A stretch of DNA of 64,000 bases from DATJGR01 sp963735085 (GCA_963735085.1 CAVTJP010000005.1:1984001-2048000), one strand, 5' to 3'. Numbered from the stretch's first letter, positions 19,693-29,568 are shown. The notes: generated by a model from the letters alone, not told the origin. A program made the numbers and translations.

Positions 19693-20235
19693 ATGAAGGT
19701 CCTGGAGACCAAACTTGCTGGTGTACGCATCGTCGAGCCCACAGTCTTTCGCGACGAACGTGGCTCCTTTCGCGAGTCGTATCACAAGCAACGTTACGCA
19801 GACGTCGTCGGTAGCGACATAGAGTTCGTGCAGGACAATCATTCAAAGTCGCGCAAAGGCGTTCTGCGCGGCTTGCATCTGCAGCAAAAGCATCCACAGG
19901 GCAAGCTCGTGAGAGTGATCACGGGTCATGTCTGGGACGTGGCGGTCGATGTTGACCCTCAATCTTCAACATTCAGGGAATGGGTCGGAGTCGATCTCAC
20001 GCAGGACAACGAGCGCCAAATGTATGTTCCGCCGGGCTACGCGCACGGCTTCTGTGTCCTGTCCGATTTTGCGGATTTTCTCTACAAATGTACGACGTTC
20101 TACGATCCGCGCGACGAAGTGGGCATTCTCTGGAACGATCCAGAACTTGCAATCGACTGGCCGGTGCAGATGCCGGAACTGTCTGTGCGCGACGCTGGCA
20201 ACATGACGTTGAATGATTTCCTGAAGCAGCGCTGA
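19693..20235 (+). CDS. rmlC: dTDP-4-dehydrorhamnose 3,5-epimerase RmlC
   Basis: A cupin epimerase of 180 residues acting on dTDP-4-keto-6-deoxyglucose. Family landmarks are FRDERGSFRESY, VQDNHSKSRKGVLRGLHLQ (with the catalytic His), VAVDVDPQSSTF and the later PPGYAHGFCVLSD. ATG 19693 is 12 bases after rmlA; a GTG three bases earlier is less likely. The TGA shares its final A with the rmlD ATG. Confidence 0.94.
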   Translation: MKVLETKLAGVRIVEPTVFRDERGSFRESYHKQRYADVVGSDIEFVQDNHSKSRKGVLRGLHLQQKHPQGKLVRVITGHVWDVAVDVDPQSSTFREWVGVDLTQDNERQMYVPPGYAHGFCVLSDFADFLYKCTTFYDPRDEVGILWNDPELAIDWPVQMPELSVRDAGNMTLNDFLKQR

Positions 20236-21113
20236 TGCGCATTCTGCTCACAGGCGGCAGTGGTCAGGTTGGCAATGCGCTGCAGCGGGCCGTTACGTCT
20301 GGCATAGAGATCGTGGCCCCATCATCGCGCAAACTCGATATTCGGGATGGTGATGCAGTGGAATCTGCGTTTGCGGCGGTTCGCCCCGACGTCGTGATCA
20401 ATGCGGCCGCATACACCAGCGTCGATCGCGCGGAGGCGGAACCCGAATTGGCGTGGCAGGTGAATGCCGACGGGGCGGCTCATATCGCTAAGGCGTGTCG
20501 TGCGGCGGGCGCCTATCTGGTCCATCTCTCGACCGATTACGTGTTCGACGGCGCCAAGCCGGCGCCGTACCTGGAGACCGATGCGACCAATCCACAAGGC
20601 GTATATGGCCGCACCAAACTCGAAGGTGAAGCCGCCGCGCTGTCGAACTGGCCGCATACGCTCGTGTTGCGGGCGAGTTGGGTATTCAGCGATACAGGCA
20701 GCAATTTCGTCAAAACCATGCTTCGCCTGGCGCGCAGTGGCGGCGAACTGCGAGTCGTCGATGATCAATGGGGCACACCGTGCTCGGCGCGGTCCATTGC
20801 CGCTGCGGTTCTGACGGCGGTCACTCGGTGGCCGAACGGTTCTGCGCTCGAGGGTATTTATCACTTTGGATCGCAACCGCGGACCAACTGGTGCGACTTT
20901 GCGCGTCAGATTGTCGCGGTGGCCCGTTCGATCGGGCTGCTCGAGGAAGCGGTACCAGTCGCGGCGATTACCACGCGGGAGTTCGGTGCGCCCGCGCCGC
21001 GGCCGGCCAGCAGCATGCTGGACTCATCGCGCTTGTGTCGTGCGCTTGGCGTTCGTGCGCCGGATTGGCGCGACGAGCTGCAATGGACGGTTGAGCAACT
21101 CGCCTCGATATGA
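20235..21113 (+). CDS. rmlD: dTDP-4-dehydrorhamnose reductase RmlD
   Basis: Final, NAD(P)H-dependent step to dTDP-L-rhamnose. It is an extended SDR of 292 residues with GGSGQVGNALQ at the N-terminus, HLSTDYVFDG, the catalytic YGRTKLEGE and a C-terminal RPASSMLDSSRL segment. It completes an rmlBACD set in one operon, so the window encodes the whole route from glucose-1-phosphate to dTDP-rhamnose. Confidence 0.94.
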   Translation: MRILLTGGSGQVGNALQRAVTSGIEIVAPSSRKLDIRDGDAVESAFAAVRPDVVINAAAYTSVDRAEAEPELAWQVNADGAAHIAKACRAAGAYLVHLSTDYVFDGAKPAPYLETDATNPQGVYGRTKLEGEAAALSNWPHTLVLRASWVFSDTGSNFVKTMLRLARSGGELRVVDDQWGTPCSARSIAAAVLTAVTRWPNGSALEGIYHFGSQPRTNWCDFARQIVAVARSIGLLEEAVPVAAITTREFGAPAPRPASSMLDSSRLCRALGVRAPDWRDELQWTVEQLASI

Positions 21114-21132
21114 CTGCCGATTGCGAACCGCG

Positions 21133-22833
21133 GTGACATCTACGCTCTATTCGACGCGCGTCAAGCTGTTCGTGAAGCGTTTCGTCCCGCCGCAGATCGT
21201 CAAACGGCTTGGACAGATTCATCTACTAGGGCGCATTCTGCGGCGGTTGCCGTTTCTGTCGAGACGGCGCGGCTTTTGGAACATCGCGCAGGTTGCGTGG
21301 CGGTTCCGCCGAGACGGCAGCGGCAGCGCCCGTTTCGCCCAATGGTGCCTGGAGACCCTTGGGTATGAAGAGCGGGACGATCCCACCGCGTATCGAAATT
21401 GGATCGCCAACGTCGAAGCCACTCTTCAGGATGATCGCGAGTTTGGGGCCTCGCGTGCTAGTGATGAGCTTCGTTGTACCGTTGTTTCGGTATCGATTGA
21501 CGACCTCGCCGAGCAGGTTCTTGCAGTAGCCGAACCTTACGTTTTGTTCACGCACGGCGACGCGGTGTTGTCGCCTCAAGCAATTCCGCGGTTGCTTTCG
21601 ATTGCGGTTCAAACGGATGCCGACCTGGTGTACTCCGACGAGGACGAAATCCAGAATGGCGAACGCAGCCATCCCTATTTCAAGCCTGATTTCTCGATCG
21701 ACCTCGCGCGTTCGGAGGATTACATCGGGCCGGTCTATCTGCTGCGTACGAGCGTCGCACAGCGCGTGTTGCGTGATATGGCGGAGGCGGCGCCGCTGGT
21801 TGCGTACACGCTGCCGCTGACGCTCTACGAAAACAACTTACGGATCGAGCATGCCGCCGAAGTGCTCGTTCATTGGAAGGCTCGCCGTGATCGGAGCCTG
21901 TCGTCGAATCATCTGCGCTTCCGGAACGCGCATCTGAAGCGTTGCTACGGGCCTGACCTGGGACAAGTGCTGGCCGGTGGGTATGGCGGCGATCCGGGCC
22001 GGGTGACGTCGACCGATACGCCGCTGGTCTCAATCATCATCCCGACGCGGGATCGCATCGATCTGTTGGCGACCTGTTTGGACAGCATTTATCGGAGTAA
22101 ACCGGCTGTGCCGTTTGAGGTCGTCGTTCTCGACAACCGCTCGGAGGAGGCCGAAAGCCGTAGCTGGTTCGCGCAGGCGAGACAGCAGTATGGCAATCTC
22201 GAAATCATTTCGGCCGACTATGAATTCAATTGGTCCAGGCTGAACAATCAAGGCATCGCAGCCTCGCGCGGCCGGGTGCTGTTGTTCCTGAACAACGACA
22301 TCGAAGTCATCAGCGCCAATTGGCTCGACCGCCTTGTGGCACAAGCACTGCGACCGGATGTGGGTGCCGTCGGGGCGCTGCTGCTCTATCCGGATGGGAC
22401 GGTTCAGCATGCGGGCGTCGTGATGGGCATCGGTGGTTTTGCTGACCATATCTACAGTGGCGCGCCGCTGAATATGCGGGACCGACATGTGTTCGCGCAT
22501 CCGGGGAGGTCACGGAACGTCTCAGTTTGTACGGGCGCCTGTTTGGCCATTGAGCGCTCGAAACTCGAAAGGGTCTCTGGCTTTGACGAGGCCTTGAAGA
22601 TTTGCGGCGATGTGGCCGTGTGTGTTCGACTCCTCGCAGAAGGTCTGTTGGTCGTTTATGACGCCGATGTTCAGCTGACTCACTACGAGTCCGCGACACG
22701 TTCGAGGGCTGCGTTGCCGAGCGAGGAAATTAAGGTAGCAATGCAAGTCTGCGCCGCCCAGATCGAACGCGGTGATATTTTCTACAATCGCAACTTGTCG
22801 CTTTTGACGCGGTACCCGACGTTGGAAGACTAG
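21133..22833 (+). CDS. Glycosyltransferase with degenerate plus intact GT2 domains
   Basis: About 566 residues. The C-terminal half is a full GT2 domain: LVSIIIPTRDRIDLL, VVLDNRSEEAES, LFLNNDIEVI and a VSVCTGACLAIERSKL acceptor region. The N-terminal half keeps only the later part of a GT2 fold (LVYSDEDEIQNGERSHPYFKPDF), which matches domain 1 of the large fusion protein at 29718-32840, and lacks a recognisable sugar-nucleotide-binding start. The start is uncertain: GTG 21133 is chosen, TTG 21121 is possible; the open frame runs further upstream but overlaps rmlD. Probably builds the rhamnan or repeat unit. Confidence 0.75.
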   Translation: MTSTLYSTRVKLFVKRFVPPQIVKRLGQIHLLGRILRRLPFLSRRRGFWNIAQVAWRFRRDGSGSARFAQWCLETLGYEERDDPTAYRNWIANVEATLQDDREFGASRASDELRCTVVSVSIDDLAEQVLAVAEPYVLFTHGDAVLSPQAIPRLLSIAVQTDADLVYSDEDEIQNGERSHPYFKPDFSIDLARSEDYIGPVYLLRTSVAQRVLRDMAEAAPLVAYTLPLTLYENNLRIEHAAEVLVHWKARRDRSLSSNHLRFRNAHLKRCYGPDLGQVLAGGYGGDPGRVTSTDTPLVSIIIPTRDRIDLLATCLDSIYRSKPAVPFEVVVLDNRSEEAESRSWFAQARQQYGNLEIISADYEFNWSRLNNQGIAASRGRVLLFLNNDIEVISANWLDRLVAQALRPDVGAVGALLLYPDGTVQHAGVVMGIGGFADHIYSGAPLNMRDRHVFAHPGRSRNVSVCTGACLAIERSKLERVSGFDEALKICGDVAVCVRLLAEGLLVVYDADVQLTHYESATRSRAALPSEEIKVAMQVCAAQIERGDIFYNRNLSLLTRYPTLED

Positions 22834-22924
22834 ATCGATAGCGCGCTCCAATCGGACGAATACTGGATCAAGCGTTCAAGCGGACATTTCCTACGCGCGT
22901 CGAAGGCGCTTCGGAGCTTCGAAA

Positions 22925-25417
22925 ATGAGTTGGTCGCCAACGCATCAATACAGCACTGCCAGACGTGCACTAGCTGTCTTGCTGATCTATGTTGCGGTGT
23001 CGGTGATCGCACTTGGGGCGAACCCGTTTCGCGGTCAGACCATTACCCCTTTCGATTTGCTCATCAGTCAGCCCGCATGGTCGTCTGTCGATCCAGGTGT
23101 TCGGGTGCGGGACGCCGAGCGGTCGGATGTTCTCGACGTGTTGTTGCCCCTGTGGATCAACACACGTGAGCAGTGGCGTGAGGGACATATCCCCGTGTGG
23201 GACGACGTCAGCAACGGTGGTTCGGAGGCATTTCCGCTAACCGAAGCAAGCTTGCTTACGCCGTCGTATCTAATCTTTGTTGCGACAGCCAATCCCGCGG
23301 ATGGATTCTATCTAGCGATCTTGCTGAATCTGATCATTGCCGGCGTCGGCATGCATCTGTTTCTTCGCAAGCATTTGGGATATGTCGCGGCCGTTGTCGG
23401 TGCGATCAGCTTCCAACTCTGTGGGTTCCACGCGGCATGGCTGTATTGGCCGCAGACTCAGACGTCCATCTGGGCACCTTGGCTATTGCTCGCCGTGAGC
23501 CGGTGTGCGGATCGACCATCGTTCAAGAGCAGCATCGGCATCGCGCTGGCGTCGGCGATGGTTATTCTCGGAGGATTTCCCTTCGTCGCTATGATGGTGT
23601 TTGGCGCATCGGGCCTGTATTTGCTGGCTCGCTGCGCGACCCGACGTCGTAGCGGAGCCGGCGTCCTGCGACTACTTGGCTGGTACGGCGCGGGCGTCGT
23701 GCTTGGGTTCATGCTGTGCGCGCTACCGCTGTTTAGCTTTGTTTCCTGGCTCGGCCAGTACCAGCTTGGGCACCGTGGGGGAGGTAGTCCGTTGACCCTT
23801 CACGATTGGCGGTTGCTGTTTGCGCCATGGGCGTATCGTGCGCCTCGGGTCGAATTCACGCTTTATGTTGGCGTGGTGATCACCATGCTGGCGCTCCTAT
23901 CGCCGCTGTTCGTGCTTTGGCGGCGGGCGAGATTGTCGTCACTGCCGATTTTCGGCTTCGCATTGCTGCTGGTATCGGCTGGTTTGGTGTTCGGATTCTG
24001 GCCGATGTGGCTCGTTGGGAAATTCCCGGGCATGTCGTCGAACGCGTGGTCCCGCGCGATTTGTATTCTCGATATTGCGTTGGTGGTTCTGGGCGCGTGG
24101 ATGCTCGACTGTCTGTGGAACCTGGGTCAGGGGGAATTGCGCAAGTGGACCAGGGTCGTGGTGGTTTTCTTGGCGGCTGTGCAGGTTGCCGAGACTACGT
24201 TCTTTTTTCGCGTTTTCAACGGACCGGTGAGCAAGGAATACTTCTACCCATCGACACCCGCGATCAGCTACTTGCGAAATCATATGGGTCATTTCGATTA
24301 TGTAGTCGCGGACAGTTCCTTCCTCGTTTCGGGGACACTCGGAGCCTATCGGTTACGCGAATGGTTTGCGCATCACTTCCGGGGTCCGGCGCTGCAGATG
24401 GCGTTGCAGGACATGGCGGCCAATCCGTTTACCACGCCAACTGCGTCGAGACTGGCCGCCCAGGACATCAAGCGATCGTCACCCGCGATGGCTACTTTCA
24501 ATGTCCGCTACGTTGCAGTCAGCGCAATGGCCGATCTCTCGGCAACCGGGCCGAACGTGCCTCCGAGAACGGCTCGAAGGGCGCTGCCCCCGATGCCTGC
24601 ACATCGATATGCCCAGCAATTCAAGGTGATCAATGCTCAACGGCTGACGGGAATTTCTGTGCGGCTTGCGACGTATCGAAAGACAGATATCGGCGGGACG
24701 ATCAACCTGACATTGAATGATAACGGTGGCACGCAACTGGCAACGGTGACGCGACCGGCGCGATCCATCATCGATAATGCCATGGAGGATTTCTACTTTC
24801 CCGCGCCGGTTGAACTGATGCCCGGCACGTACGTATTTGCGTTGTCGTTCAGTGACCAAGGCGACACGCGCCCGATTACCGCGTGGGCGTATGTGAACCG
24901 GAGCGCCCAACAAGCACCCTTGGCCGTGGATGGCCATCGTGTGGATGGAACCATAGATTACGTGCTGCATATTCAGAACAGCGACAGCCCATTCAGAGAG
25001 GTGTTTTCCGGTGCTGGGGTGACCGTACTGGAGAACAGCCGCAGCCCTGATGGGCCCTATTTTCTGAGTTCAGTTGAACAGGCGCCCGACGCACGGTCAG
25101 GAGACGAAATCGAAGTGACGAGCTATCGTGCCGATCGCTTCACGTTGCAATATAGAGGTGCGCCGGCGGGATACATCGTTGTTCCGATGAATATGCAGCG
25201 TGACTGGAACGTACTCGTCAATGGGAAGCCGGCCGAGACGACGCTCAAGGAAGGCGTAATGCCCGCGGTGCGTGTATCGGGCCTAGCCGAGATCGAATTC
25301 GACTACCGGCCGCGTGTGAAACAATGGCTGATTCCATGGATGTTTGCCGTCGCGCTGATGCTGGTGCTGATGGTCTACGCGGATCGGCGTACGCGGCGTT
25401 CCGACGGACAACTTTGA
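22925..25417 (+). CDS. YfhO-like large integral membrane protein
   Basis: An 830-residue protein with about 11-12 hydrophobic segments in the first 470 residues and a long soluble, probably periplasmic C-terminal part (about 480-800) ending in one more membrane helix. The pattern of an early RDAERSDVLDVLLPLWINTREQW loop and PVWDDVSNGG matches YfhO/GT-C-type proteins, some of which add sugars from polyprenyl-phosphate donors on the outer face of the membrane. That fits the DPM1-like glycosyltransferase next door. The specific sugar is unknown. Confidence 0.65.
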   Translation: MSWSPTHQYSTARRALAVLLIYVAVSVIALGANPFRGQTITPFDLLISQPAWSSVDPGVRVRDAERSDVLDVLLPLWINTREQWREGHIPVWDDVSNGGSEAFPLTEASLLTPSYLIFVATANPADGFYLAILLNLIIAGVGMHLFLRKHLGYVAAVVGAISFQLCGFHAAWLYWPQTQTSIWAPWLLLAVSRCADRPSFKSSIGIALASAMVILGGFPFVAMMVFGASGLYLLARCATRRRSGAGVLRLLGWYGAGVVLGFMLCALPLFSFVSWLGQYQLGHRGGGSPLTLHDWRLLFAPWAYRAPRVEFTLYVGVVITMLALLSPLFVLWRRARLSSLPIFGFALLLVSAGLVFGFWPMWLVGKFPGMSSNAWSRAICILDIALVVLGAWMLDCLWNLGQGELRKWTRVVVVFLAAVQVAETTFFFRVFNGPVSKEYFYPSTPAISYLRNHMGHFDYVVADSSFLVSGTLGAYRLREWFAHHFRGPALQMALQDMAANPFTTPTASRLAAQDIKRSSPAMATFNVRYVAVSAMADLSATGPNVPPRTARRALPPMPAHRYAQQFKVINAQRLTGISVRLATYRKTDIGGTINLTLNDNGGTQLATVTRPARSIIDNAMEDFYFPAPVELMPGTYVFALSFSDQGDTRPITAWAYVNRSAQQAPLAVDGHRVDGTIDYVLHIQNSDSPFREVFSGAGVTVLENSRSPDGPYFLSSVEQAPDARSGDEIEVTSYRADRFTLQYRGAPAGYIVVPMNMQRDWNVLVNGKPAETTLKEGVMPAVRVSGLAEIEFDYRPRVKQWLIPWMFAVALMLVLMVYADRRTRRSDGQL

Positions 25418-25479
25418 TAGGGTGCGGTCGGTTGTGCGATAGGTGCGCGACTGTTGAGACCGCAAGAAATGGAATGTGA

Positions 25480-26472
25480 ATGAAGCTGATAATTCAGATC
25501 CCTTGCTACAACGAAGCGCCGACCCTCGCCACTGCGCTGGCCGAATTACCGCGCAACGTTTCCGGATTCGATCGCGTTGAATGGTTGGTCATCGACGACG
25601 GCAGCAACGACGACACCGCCGGCGTTGCACGCGCCAATGGCGTCAACCACGTCGTTCGACACACCACCAATCAGGGCTTGGCGCGTGCGTTCATGACCGG
25701 GTTGGATGCCTGTCTGTCGTTGGGGGCAGACGTCATCGTGAATACCGACGCCGACAATCAATACTGTTCCGGCGACATACCGGCTCTGACTGCGCCGATT
25801 ATCGAACGTCGTGCCGATATCGTCGTCGGCGCCCGCCCCATCGAAGTCATCGAGCACTTTTCGCCGATCAAGAAGATGTTGCAGAAGCTGGGCAGTTGGG
25901 TGGTGCGCGTCGCGAGCAAAACCGACATTCCGGATGCACCGAGCGGCTTTCGTGCGTTCAGCCGCAGCGCCGCCCAACGCTTGATGGTGTTCAACGACTA
26001 CACCTACACGTTGGAAACGATCATTCAAGCCGGTCAGAAGAACATGGCAATTGGTTGGGTGCCGGTTCGCGTGAATGAAGATCTGCGTCCTTCGCGACTC
26101 GTGAAAAGCATTCCCTCATACATCAAGCGCAGCATTGTCACGATTGTCCGCATATTCGTGATCTATCGACCGTTCAGATTCTTCGGCACGATTGGCGCGG
26201 TGCTATTGGGTGCGGGACTTCTCATCGGATTGAGATTTCTGTGGTACTACACCCAGGGGAGCGGGGCGGGGCATGTGCAGTCGGTGGTGCTCGCGGGAGC
26301 ATTGCTCGTGATGGGTTTCCAGACCTTATTGGTGGCGTTCCTGGCGGATCTGCTGGCCGCAAACCGAAAGTTCATGGAAGACATTCGATTCAGACTCATG
26401 TCGGCAGATGAGGTAGTCGCGGGAATGGACAGAACCGCCGCATATCGGCCCATCGAGGAGCCCACCGAATGA
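25480..26472 (+). CDS. Polyprenyl-phosphate glycosyltransferase-like GT2 with C-terminal membrane anchor
   Basis: A 330-residue GT2 of the DPM1/ArnC group: LIIQIPCYNEAPTLATAL, WLVIDDGSNDDTA, HTTNQGLARAFMTGLDAC and the metal-binding IVNTDADNQY. Two hydrophobic helices near residues 230-300 anchor the C-terminus. Such enzymes load a sugar onto undecaprenyl phosphate in the cytoplasm. The YfhO-like protein upstream could use that lipid-linked sugar after flipping. ATG 25480; the stop overlaps the next start. Confidence 0.82.
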   Translation: MKLIIQIPCYNEAPTLATALAELPRNVSGFDRVEWLVIDDGSNDDTAGVARANGVNHVVRHTTNQGLARAFMTGLDACLSLGADVIVNTDADNQYCSGDIPALTAPIIERRADIVVGARPIEVIEHFSPIKKMLQKLGSWVVRVASKTDIPDAPSGFRAFSRSAAQRLMVFNDYTYTLETIIQAGQKNMAIGWVPVRVNEDLRPSRLVKSIPSYIKRSIVTIVRIFVIYRPFRFFGTIGAVLLGAGLLIGLRFLWYYTQGSGAGHVQSVVLAGALLVMGFQTLLVAFLADLLAANRKFMEDIRFRLMSADEVVAGMDRTAAYRPIEEPTE

Positions 26473-27143
26473 GAATTTCCCGAGGCATCGAGGAAGGCGG
26501 CGTCGTGGTGGGCAATGTCTACGACAAATATGGCTCGGGCAATCCAGTTGTCCGCCGGATCATGAAGGGCTTCAGAGATACGCTTAACGGGTTGGTAGCC
26601 AAGGTCGGACCCAGCAGCATTCACGAGATAGGGTGTGGGGAGGGATATTGGGTTCTGGAGTGGCGCGCGGCGGGCATGGACGCGCGAGGTAGTGATTTCT
26701 CGGAGACGGTCATCGAGATGGCGAGATCCAATGCCACTGCACGCGGCTTGCCGCCCTCGATCTTTTCCCGGTGCAGCGTCTATGACATTTATGCCGAGCG
26801 CGATCGTGCAGAACTGTTAGTGTGTTGTGAAGTCCTCGAACACCTTGAGCAACCCGAGAAGGCACTCTCCGCCCTACAACGCGTTGCGTCCGATTTCGTC
26901 ATTTTGAGCGTGCCGCGCGAACCAGTGTGGTGTGTCTTGAACATGATTCGCGCCAAGTACCTGGCCAGCTTCGGTAATACGCCTGGCCACATTCAGCATT
27001 GGTCCACCGGAACGTTCATCGATCTGGTCGGGAGATATTTTGAGATTGTCGAGGTGGCAAGGCCTCTGCCATGGACAATGTTGTTGTGTCGGATCAAGCG
27101 TGCGGAAGGATATGCTGCGGACGGCTCGCAAGGGATTCGCTAA
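26469..27143 (+). CDS. Class I SAM-dependent methyltransferase
   Basis: 224 residues with the SAM-binding motif I IHEIGCGEGYWVLEW near residue 48, a following acidic ARGSDFSETVIEMAR and motif-IV-like LLVCCEVLEHLEQPEKAL. The ATG overlaps the preceding stop (ATGA), so it is co-translated with the glycosyltransferase. In this setting it probably methylates a sugar, for example an O-methyl cap, but the substrate cannot be seen. Local base composition begins to drop here. Confidence 0.75.
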   Translation: MRISRGIEEGGVVVGNVYDKYGSGNPVVRRIMKGFRDTLNGLVAKVGPSSIHEIGCGEGYWVLEWRAAGMDARGSDFSETVIEMARSNATARGLPPSIFSRCSVYDIYAERDRAELLVCCEVLEHLEQPEKALSALQRVASDFVILSVPREPVWCVLNMIRAKYLASFGNTPGHIQHWSTGTFIDLVGRYFEIVEVARPLPWTMLLCRIKRAEGYAADGSQGIR

Positions 27144-27300
27144 GCCGGCCAGACATAAATTCAAGGAATGGCGGTTCGAGCTGGGGTGGAATACGCGGTA
27201 TTGTGCATTCCCATCCTAAAACCTGTTGCTGACATTGCTATCCGCCCGGGCGGAATACGAATACCATCGCCCGCCGCGATCTAGCACAAAGGGGCCGTCT

Positions 27301-27906
27301 ATGGCCGATCAAGCCAGTGAGGGGCTGCTGTCGCCCTTTTTGCGGTCGCGCCGCATTGCTGCAGCGAAACCGTTTCTCCGTGGACGGATTCTGGACGTTG
27401 GATGTGGTTCGGGAATGCTTGCGGAGTTTGTGCGTCCGGACCGCTACTTGGGCGTGGACGCGGATTCGGCTTCTCTTGAAGCGGCTAGGAAGACACACCC
27501 TGCGCACACGTTTGAGCCTGTGCTACCGACATCGTCGGTTCAATTCGATACGGTGATAGCCCTCGCCATCCTGGAACATATTCCCAATCCATCGAACTTT
27601 CTCCGGGATCTTAGCGCAAGATTGTCTCCTGGTTTTGAGAGTCAGATTGTTTGTACCACCCCTCATCCTTCGATGGACTGGATCCATGGGCTTGGGGCTC
27701 GTCTCCGCGTTTTTAGCTGGCATGCAAGCGAAGAGCACGAAGCGTTGCTCAATCGCAATAGCCTCAACTCGATTGCCGCAGACAACCAACTGCGTCTGGT
27801 CTCCTACCGTCGCTTTCTATTTGGTGCCAATCAACTCGCCGTGTTCCGGAAGGTCGAGGATTCTGTGCGTCATGGCGGTTCGGGATTTCTCACCGGCATC
27901 GAGTAG
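27301..27906 (+). CDS. Class I SAM-dependent methyltransferase
   Basis: A small methyltransferase of 201 residues: GRILDVGCGSGMLAEFV (motif I), YLGVDADSASLEAA and LAILEHIPNPSNFL. ATG 27301 has a GGGG stretch seven bases upstream; the frame is open back to a TTG at 27226, adding a plausible EYEYHRPP segment, so the start is not certain. The 157 bases before it hold no other gene. It lies in a stretch with lower GC than the backbone. Substrate unknown. Confidence 0.7.
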   Translation: MADQASEGLLSPFLRSRRIAAAKPFLRGRILDVGCGSGMLAEFVRPDRYLGVDADSASLEAARKTHPAHTFEPVLPTSSVQFDTVIALAILEHIPNPSNFLRDLSARLSPGFESQIVCTTPHPSMDWIHGLGARLRVFSWHASEEHEALLNRNSLNSIAADNQLRLVSYRRFLFGANQLAVFRKVEDSVRHGGSGFLTGIE

Positions 27907-27924
27907 GACATTGGACTGACTAGC

Positions 27925-28800
27925 GTGAGAGTTCCGTGGAGGCGTTGGCTTCACATTCTAGGAGCGCTACTCGGAGTTCTCGGCGTGATCTTCGTTGGCG
28001 TGCGATTCGCCGAGTACGGTGACCAGCTCGAACTCTCTCGCTTTGGTACATCCACGTGGGCGCTAGTCGCGCTGTTCGCAACTGTGTATGGAGTAGCGAA
28101 CGTTTTCTTGGCCCAGGCGTGGTGGCAAATACTGCACTTTCTCGACGTAGACGTTGGCCGAGTCTGGGCCATTAGGACGTATGGCGTTTCGCAGCTCGCC
28201 AAATACGTGCCCGGAAATGTAGTTCACTTTGCGAGTCGTCAAGCTCTTGGCGCTGCGGATGGGTTAGCCTCTGGCGCGTTGGCGAAGTCGGTCATTTGGG
28301 AGCTGGGACTGATAGCCGTCGGTGACGCACTGTTCGGAGTTCTAGCGATTCCGTTGCTTTGGAACAGCGTGTCCGTAGCACTTTCGATCGCAATATTTGG
28401 TGCGATGTCGGCCATAGTCATATTTGTTTTGCGCGGCGCGGTATCAAAGTCCGTCAGCGCAGCATTGTCTTGGCAGATTGCCTTCTTGGCCGTTTCCGGT
28501 GCGGTGTTTGTAGCAGGATTGGCACTGGTCTCGCCATCGAGCCTGGCAGCTTCGACTTTGCCGCTGATTTGCGCTGCCTATGCAGTTGCGTGGCTGGCCG
28601 GCTTAATCACACCGGGCGCCCCGGCGGGCGTCGGCGTCCGCGAACTGGTCTTGATACAGCTTCTCAAAGGCCAGGTTGCACCTGAGGACCTGCTGGTCGC
28701 TGTTGTGTTGGGACGAGCTGTTACAGTCGCTGGAGACTCACTATTTTTTTTGGCGTCCTTGTTGCTCGGAAGACCGTGGCAAAGCCGGAGTCGCGAATAG
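27925..28800 (+). CDS. Flippase-like / UPF0104 (lysylphosphatidylglycerol synthase TM) family membrane protein
   Basis: A 291-residue polytopic membrane protein with about eight hydrophobic segments. It shows the family pattern YVPGNVVHFASRQ after the second segment and LITPGAPAGVGVRELVL near residue 235. Members of this group occur in polysaccharide clusters and are proposed, without firm proof, to move or modify lipid-linked intermediates. Start GTG 27925, 18 bases after the methyltransferase stop. It is the last gene of the forward run before the minus-strand genes. Confidence 0.7.
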   Translation: MRVPWRRWLHILGALLGVLGVIFVGVRFAEYGDQLELSRFGTSTWALVALFATVYGVANVFLAQAWWQILHFLDVDVGRVWAIRTYGVSQLAKYVPGNVVHFASRQALGAADGLASGALAKSVIWELGLIAVGDALFGVLAIPLLWNSVSVALSIAIFGAMSAIVIFVLRGAVSKSVSAALSWQIAFLAVSGAVFVAGLALVSPSSLAASTLPLICAAYAVAWLAGLITPGAPAGVGVRELVLIQLLKGQVAPEDLLVAVVLGRAVTVAGDSLFFLASLLLGRPWQSRSRE

Positions 28801-28869
28801 GCACAAACTCGATGGATTCAGTGTGACCGTGCGCGCATGTCTTCTAAGCGACCAACGAGATCGATTCGA

Positions 28870-29568
28870 TCAACCCCGTGCCTTGCGCAGAATCACTGTG
28901 CTTTGACCCAAAGCTGATCCACCATGGGGTGCAGCGTTGCCGTCGATGAACTCGACGATCTCGCAATTGAGATGCCGGGCCCAAGTCTTGATGGTCGCGC
29001 GTTCAATGAACATGTTCAGCGGGTCTTTCGACTGCCGACGTTTGTTCTCTACCGTACCCGCAAAAACACTCCAGTGAAGGTCGGTGGGTCCGCAGAATTC
29101 GAGAAACGAGAAGACGATTCTTCCATCGCGCTTGAGCGCGCGCAGCATGTCTTCGAGATAGATATAGGTCTCCTCGTGCAACAAATGCGTAAACACGCTG
29201 AACGCGCAGATCATGTCTGCGGAATCGTTCTTTGCGGGAATCGACAGTTCGCGATGCAGCTTGAATCGATAGGAGCGGGGGCATTTGGTTTTCGCGTAGT
29301 TCAACAGCGTCTGCACGATATCCGTGCCCAGATAGTCGATTGACATCGTTTCCCCGAGGACATGTCCCAGGCGCGCGGTGCCGCAACCAACGTCGATCAA
29401 ACTCATGCCGTCTGAAAGTCCGGCATATCGGACGATCTGGGCTTCAACTTTGCCGATCTCGCGGTAGGCGCCACCGACGGCTCGACTCATGGCCTCGTCG
29501 AGCGGTAGTGTGGCGACCAGGTTCGCCACGTGTCGCTCATAGTCCTCGACGAAATGAAACTCAGCCAT
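28870..29568 (-). CDS. Class I SAM-dependent methyltransferase
   Basis: 232 residues: SLIDVGCGTARLGHVL (motif I) near residue 60, IDYLGTDIVQTLLNYAK, and ADMICAFSVFTHLLHEE, a motif-IV-type strand frequent in polysaccharide methyltransferases. Start ATG 29566-29568 gives MAEFHFVEDYERHV; the frame is open further upstream without visible homology. It is the downstream partner of the large fusion protein on the minus strand, with 149 bases between. Substrate unknown; sugar O-methylation is the best guess. Confidence 0.75.
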   Translation of the reverse strand: MAEFHFVEDYERHVANLVATLPLDEAMSRAVGGAYREIGKVEAQIVRYAGLSDGMSLIDVGCGTARLGHVLGETMSIDYLGTDIVQTLLNYAKTKCPRSYRFKLHRELSIPAKNDSADMICAFSVFTHLLHEETYIYLEDMLRALKRDGRIVFSFLEFCGPTDLHWSVFAGTVENKRRQSKDPLNMFIERATIKTWARHLNCEIVEFIDGNAAPHGGSALGQSTVILRKARG

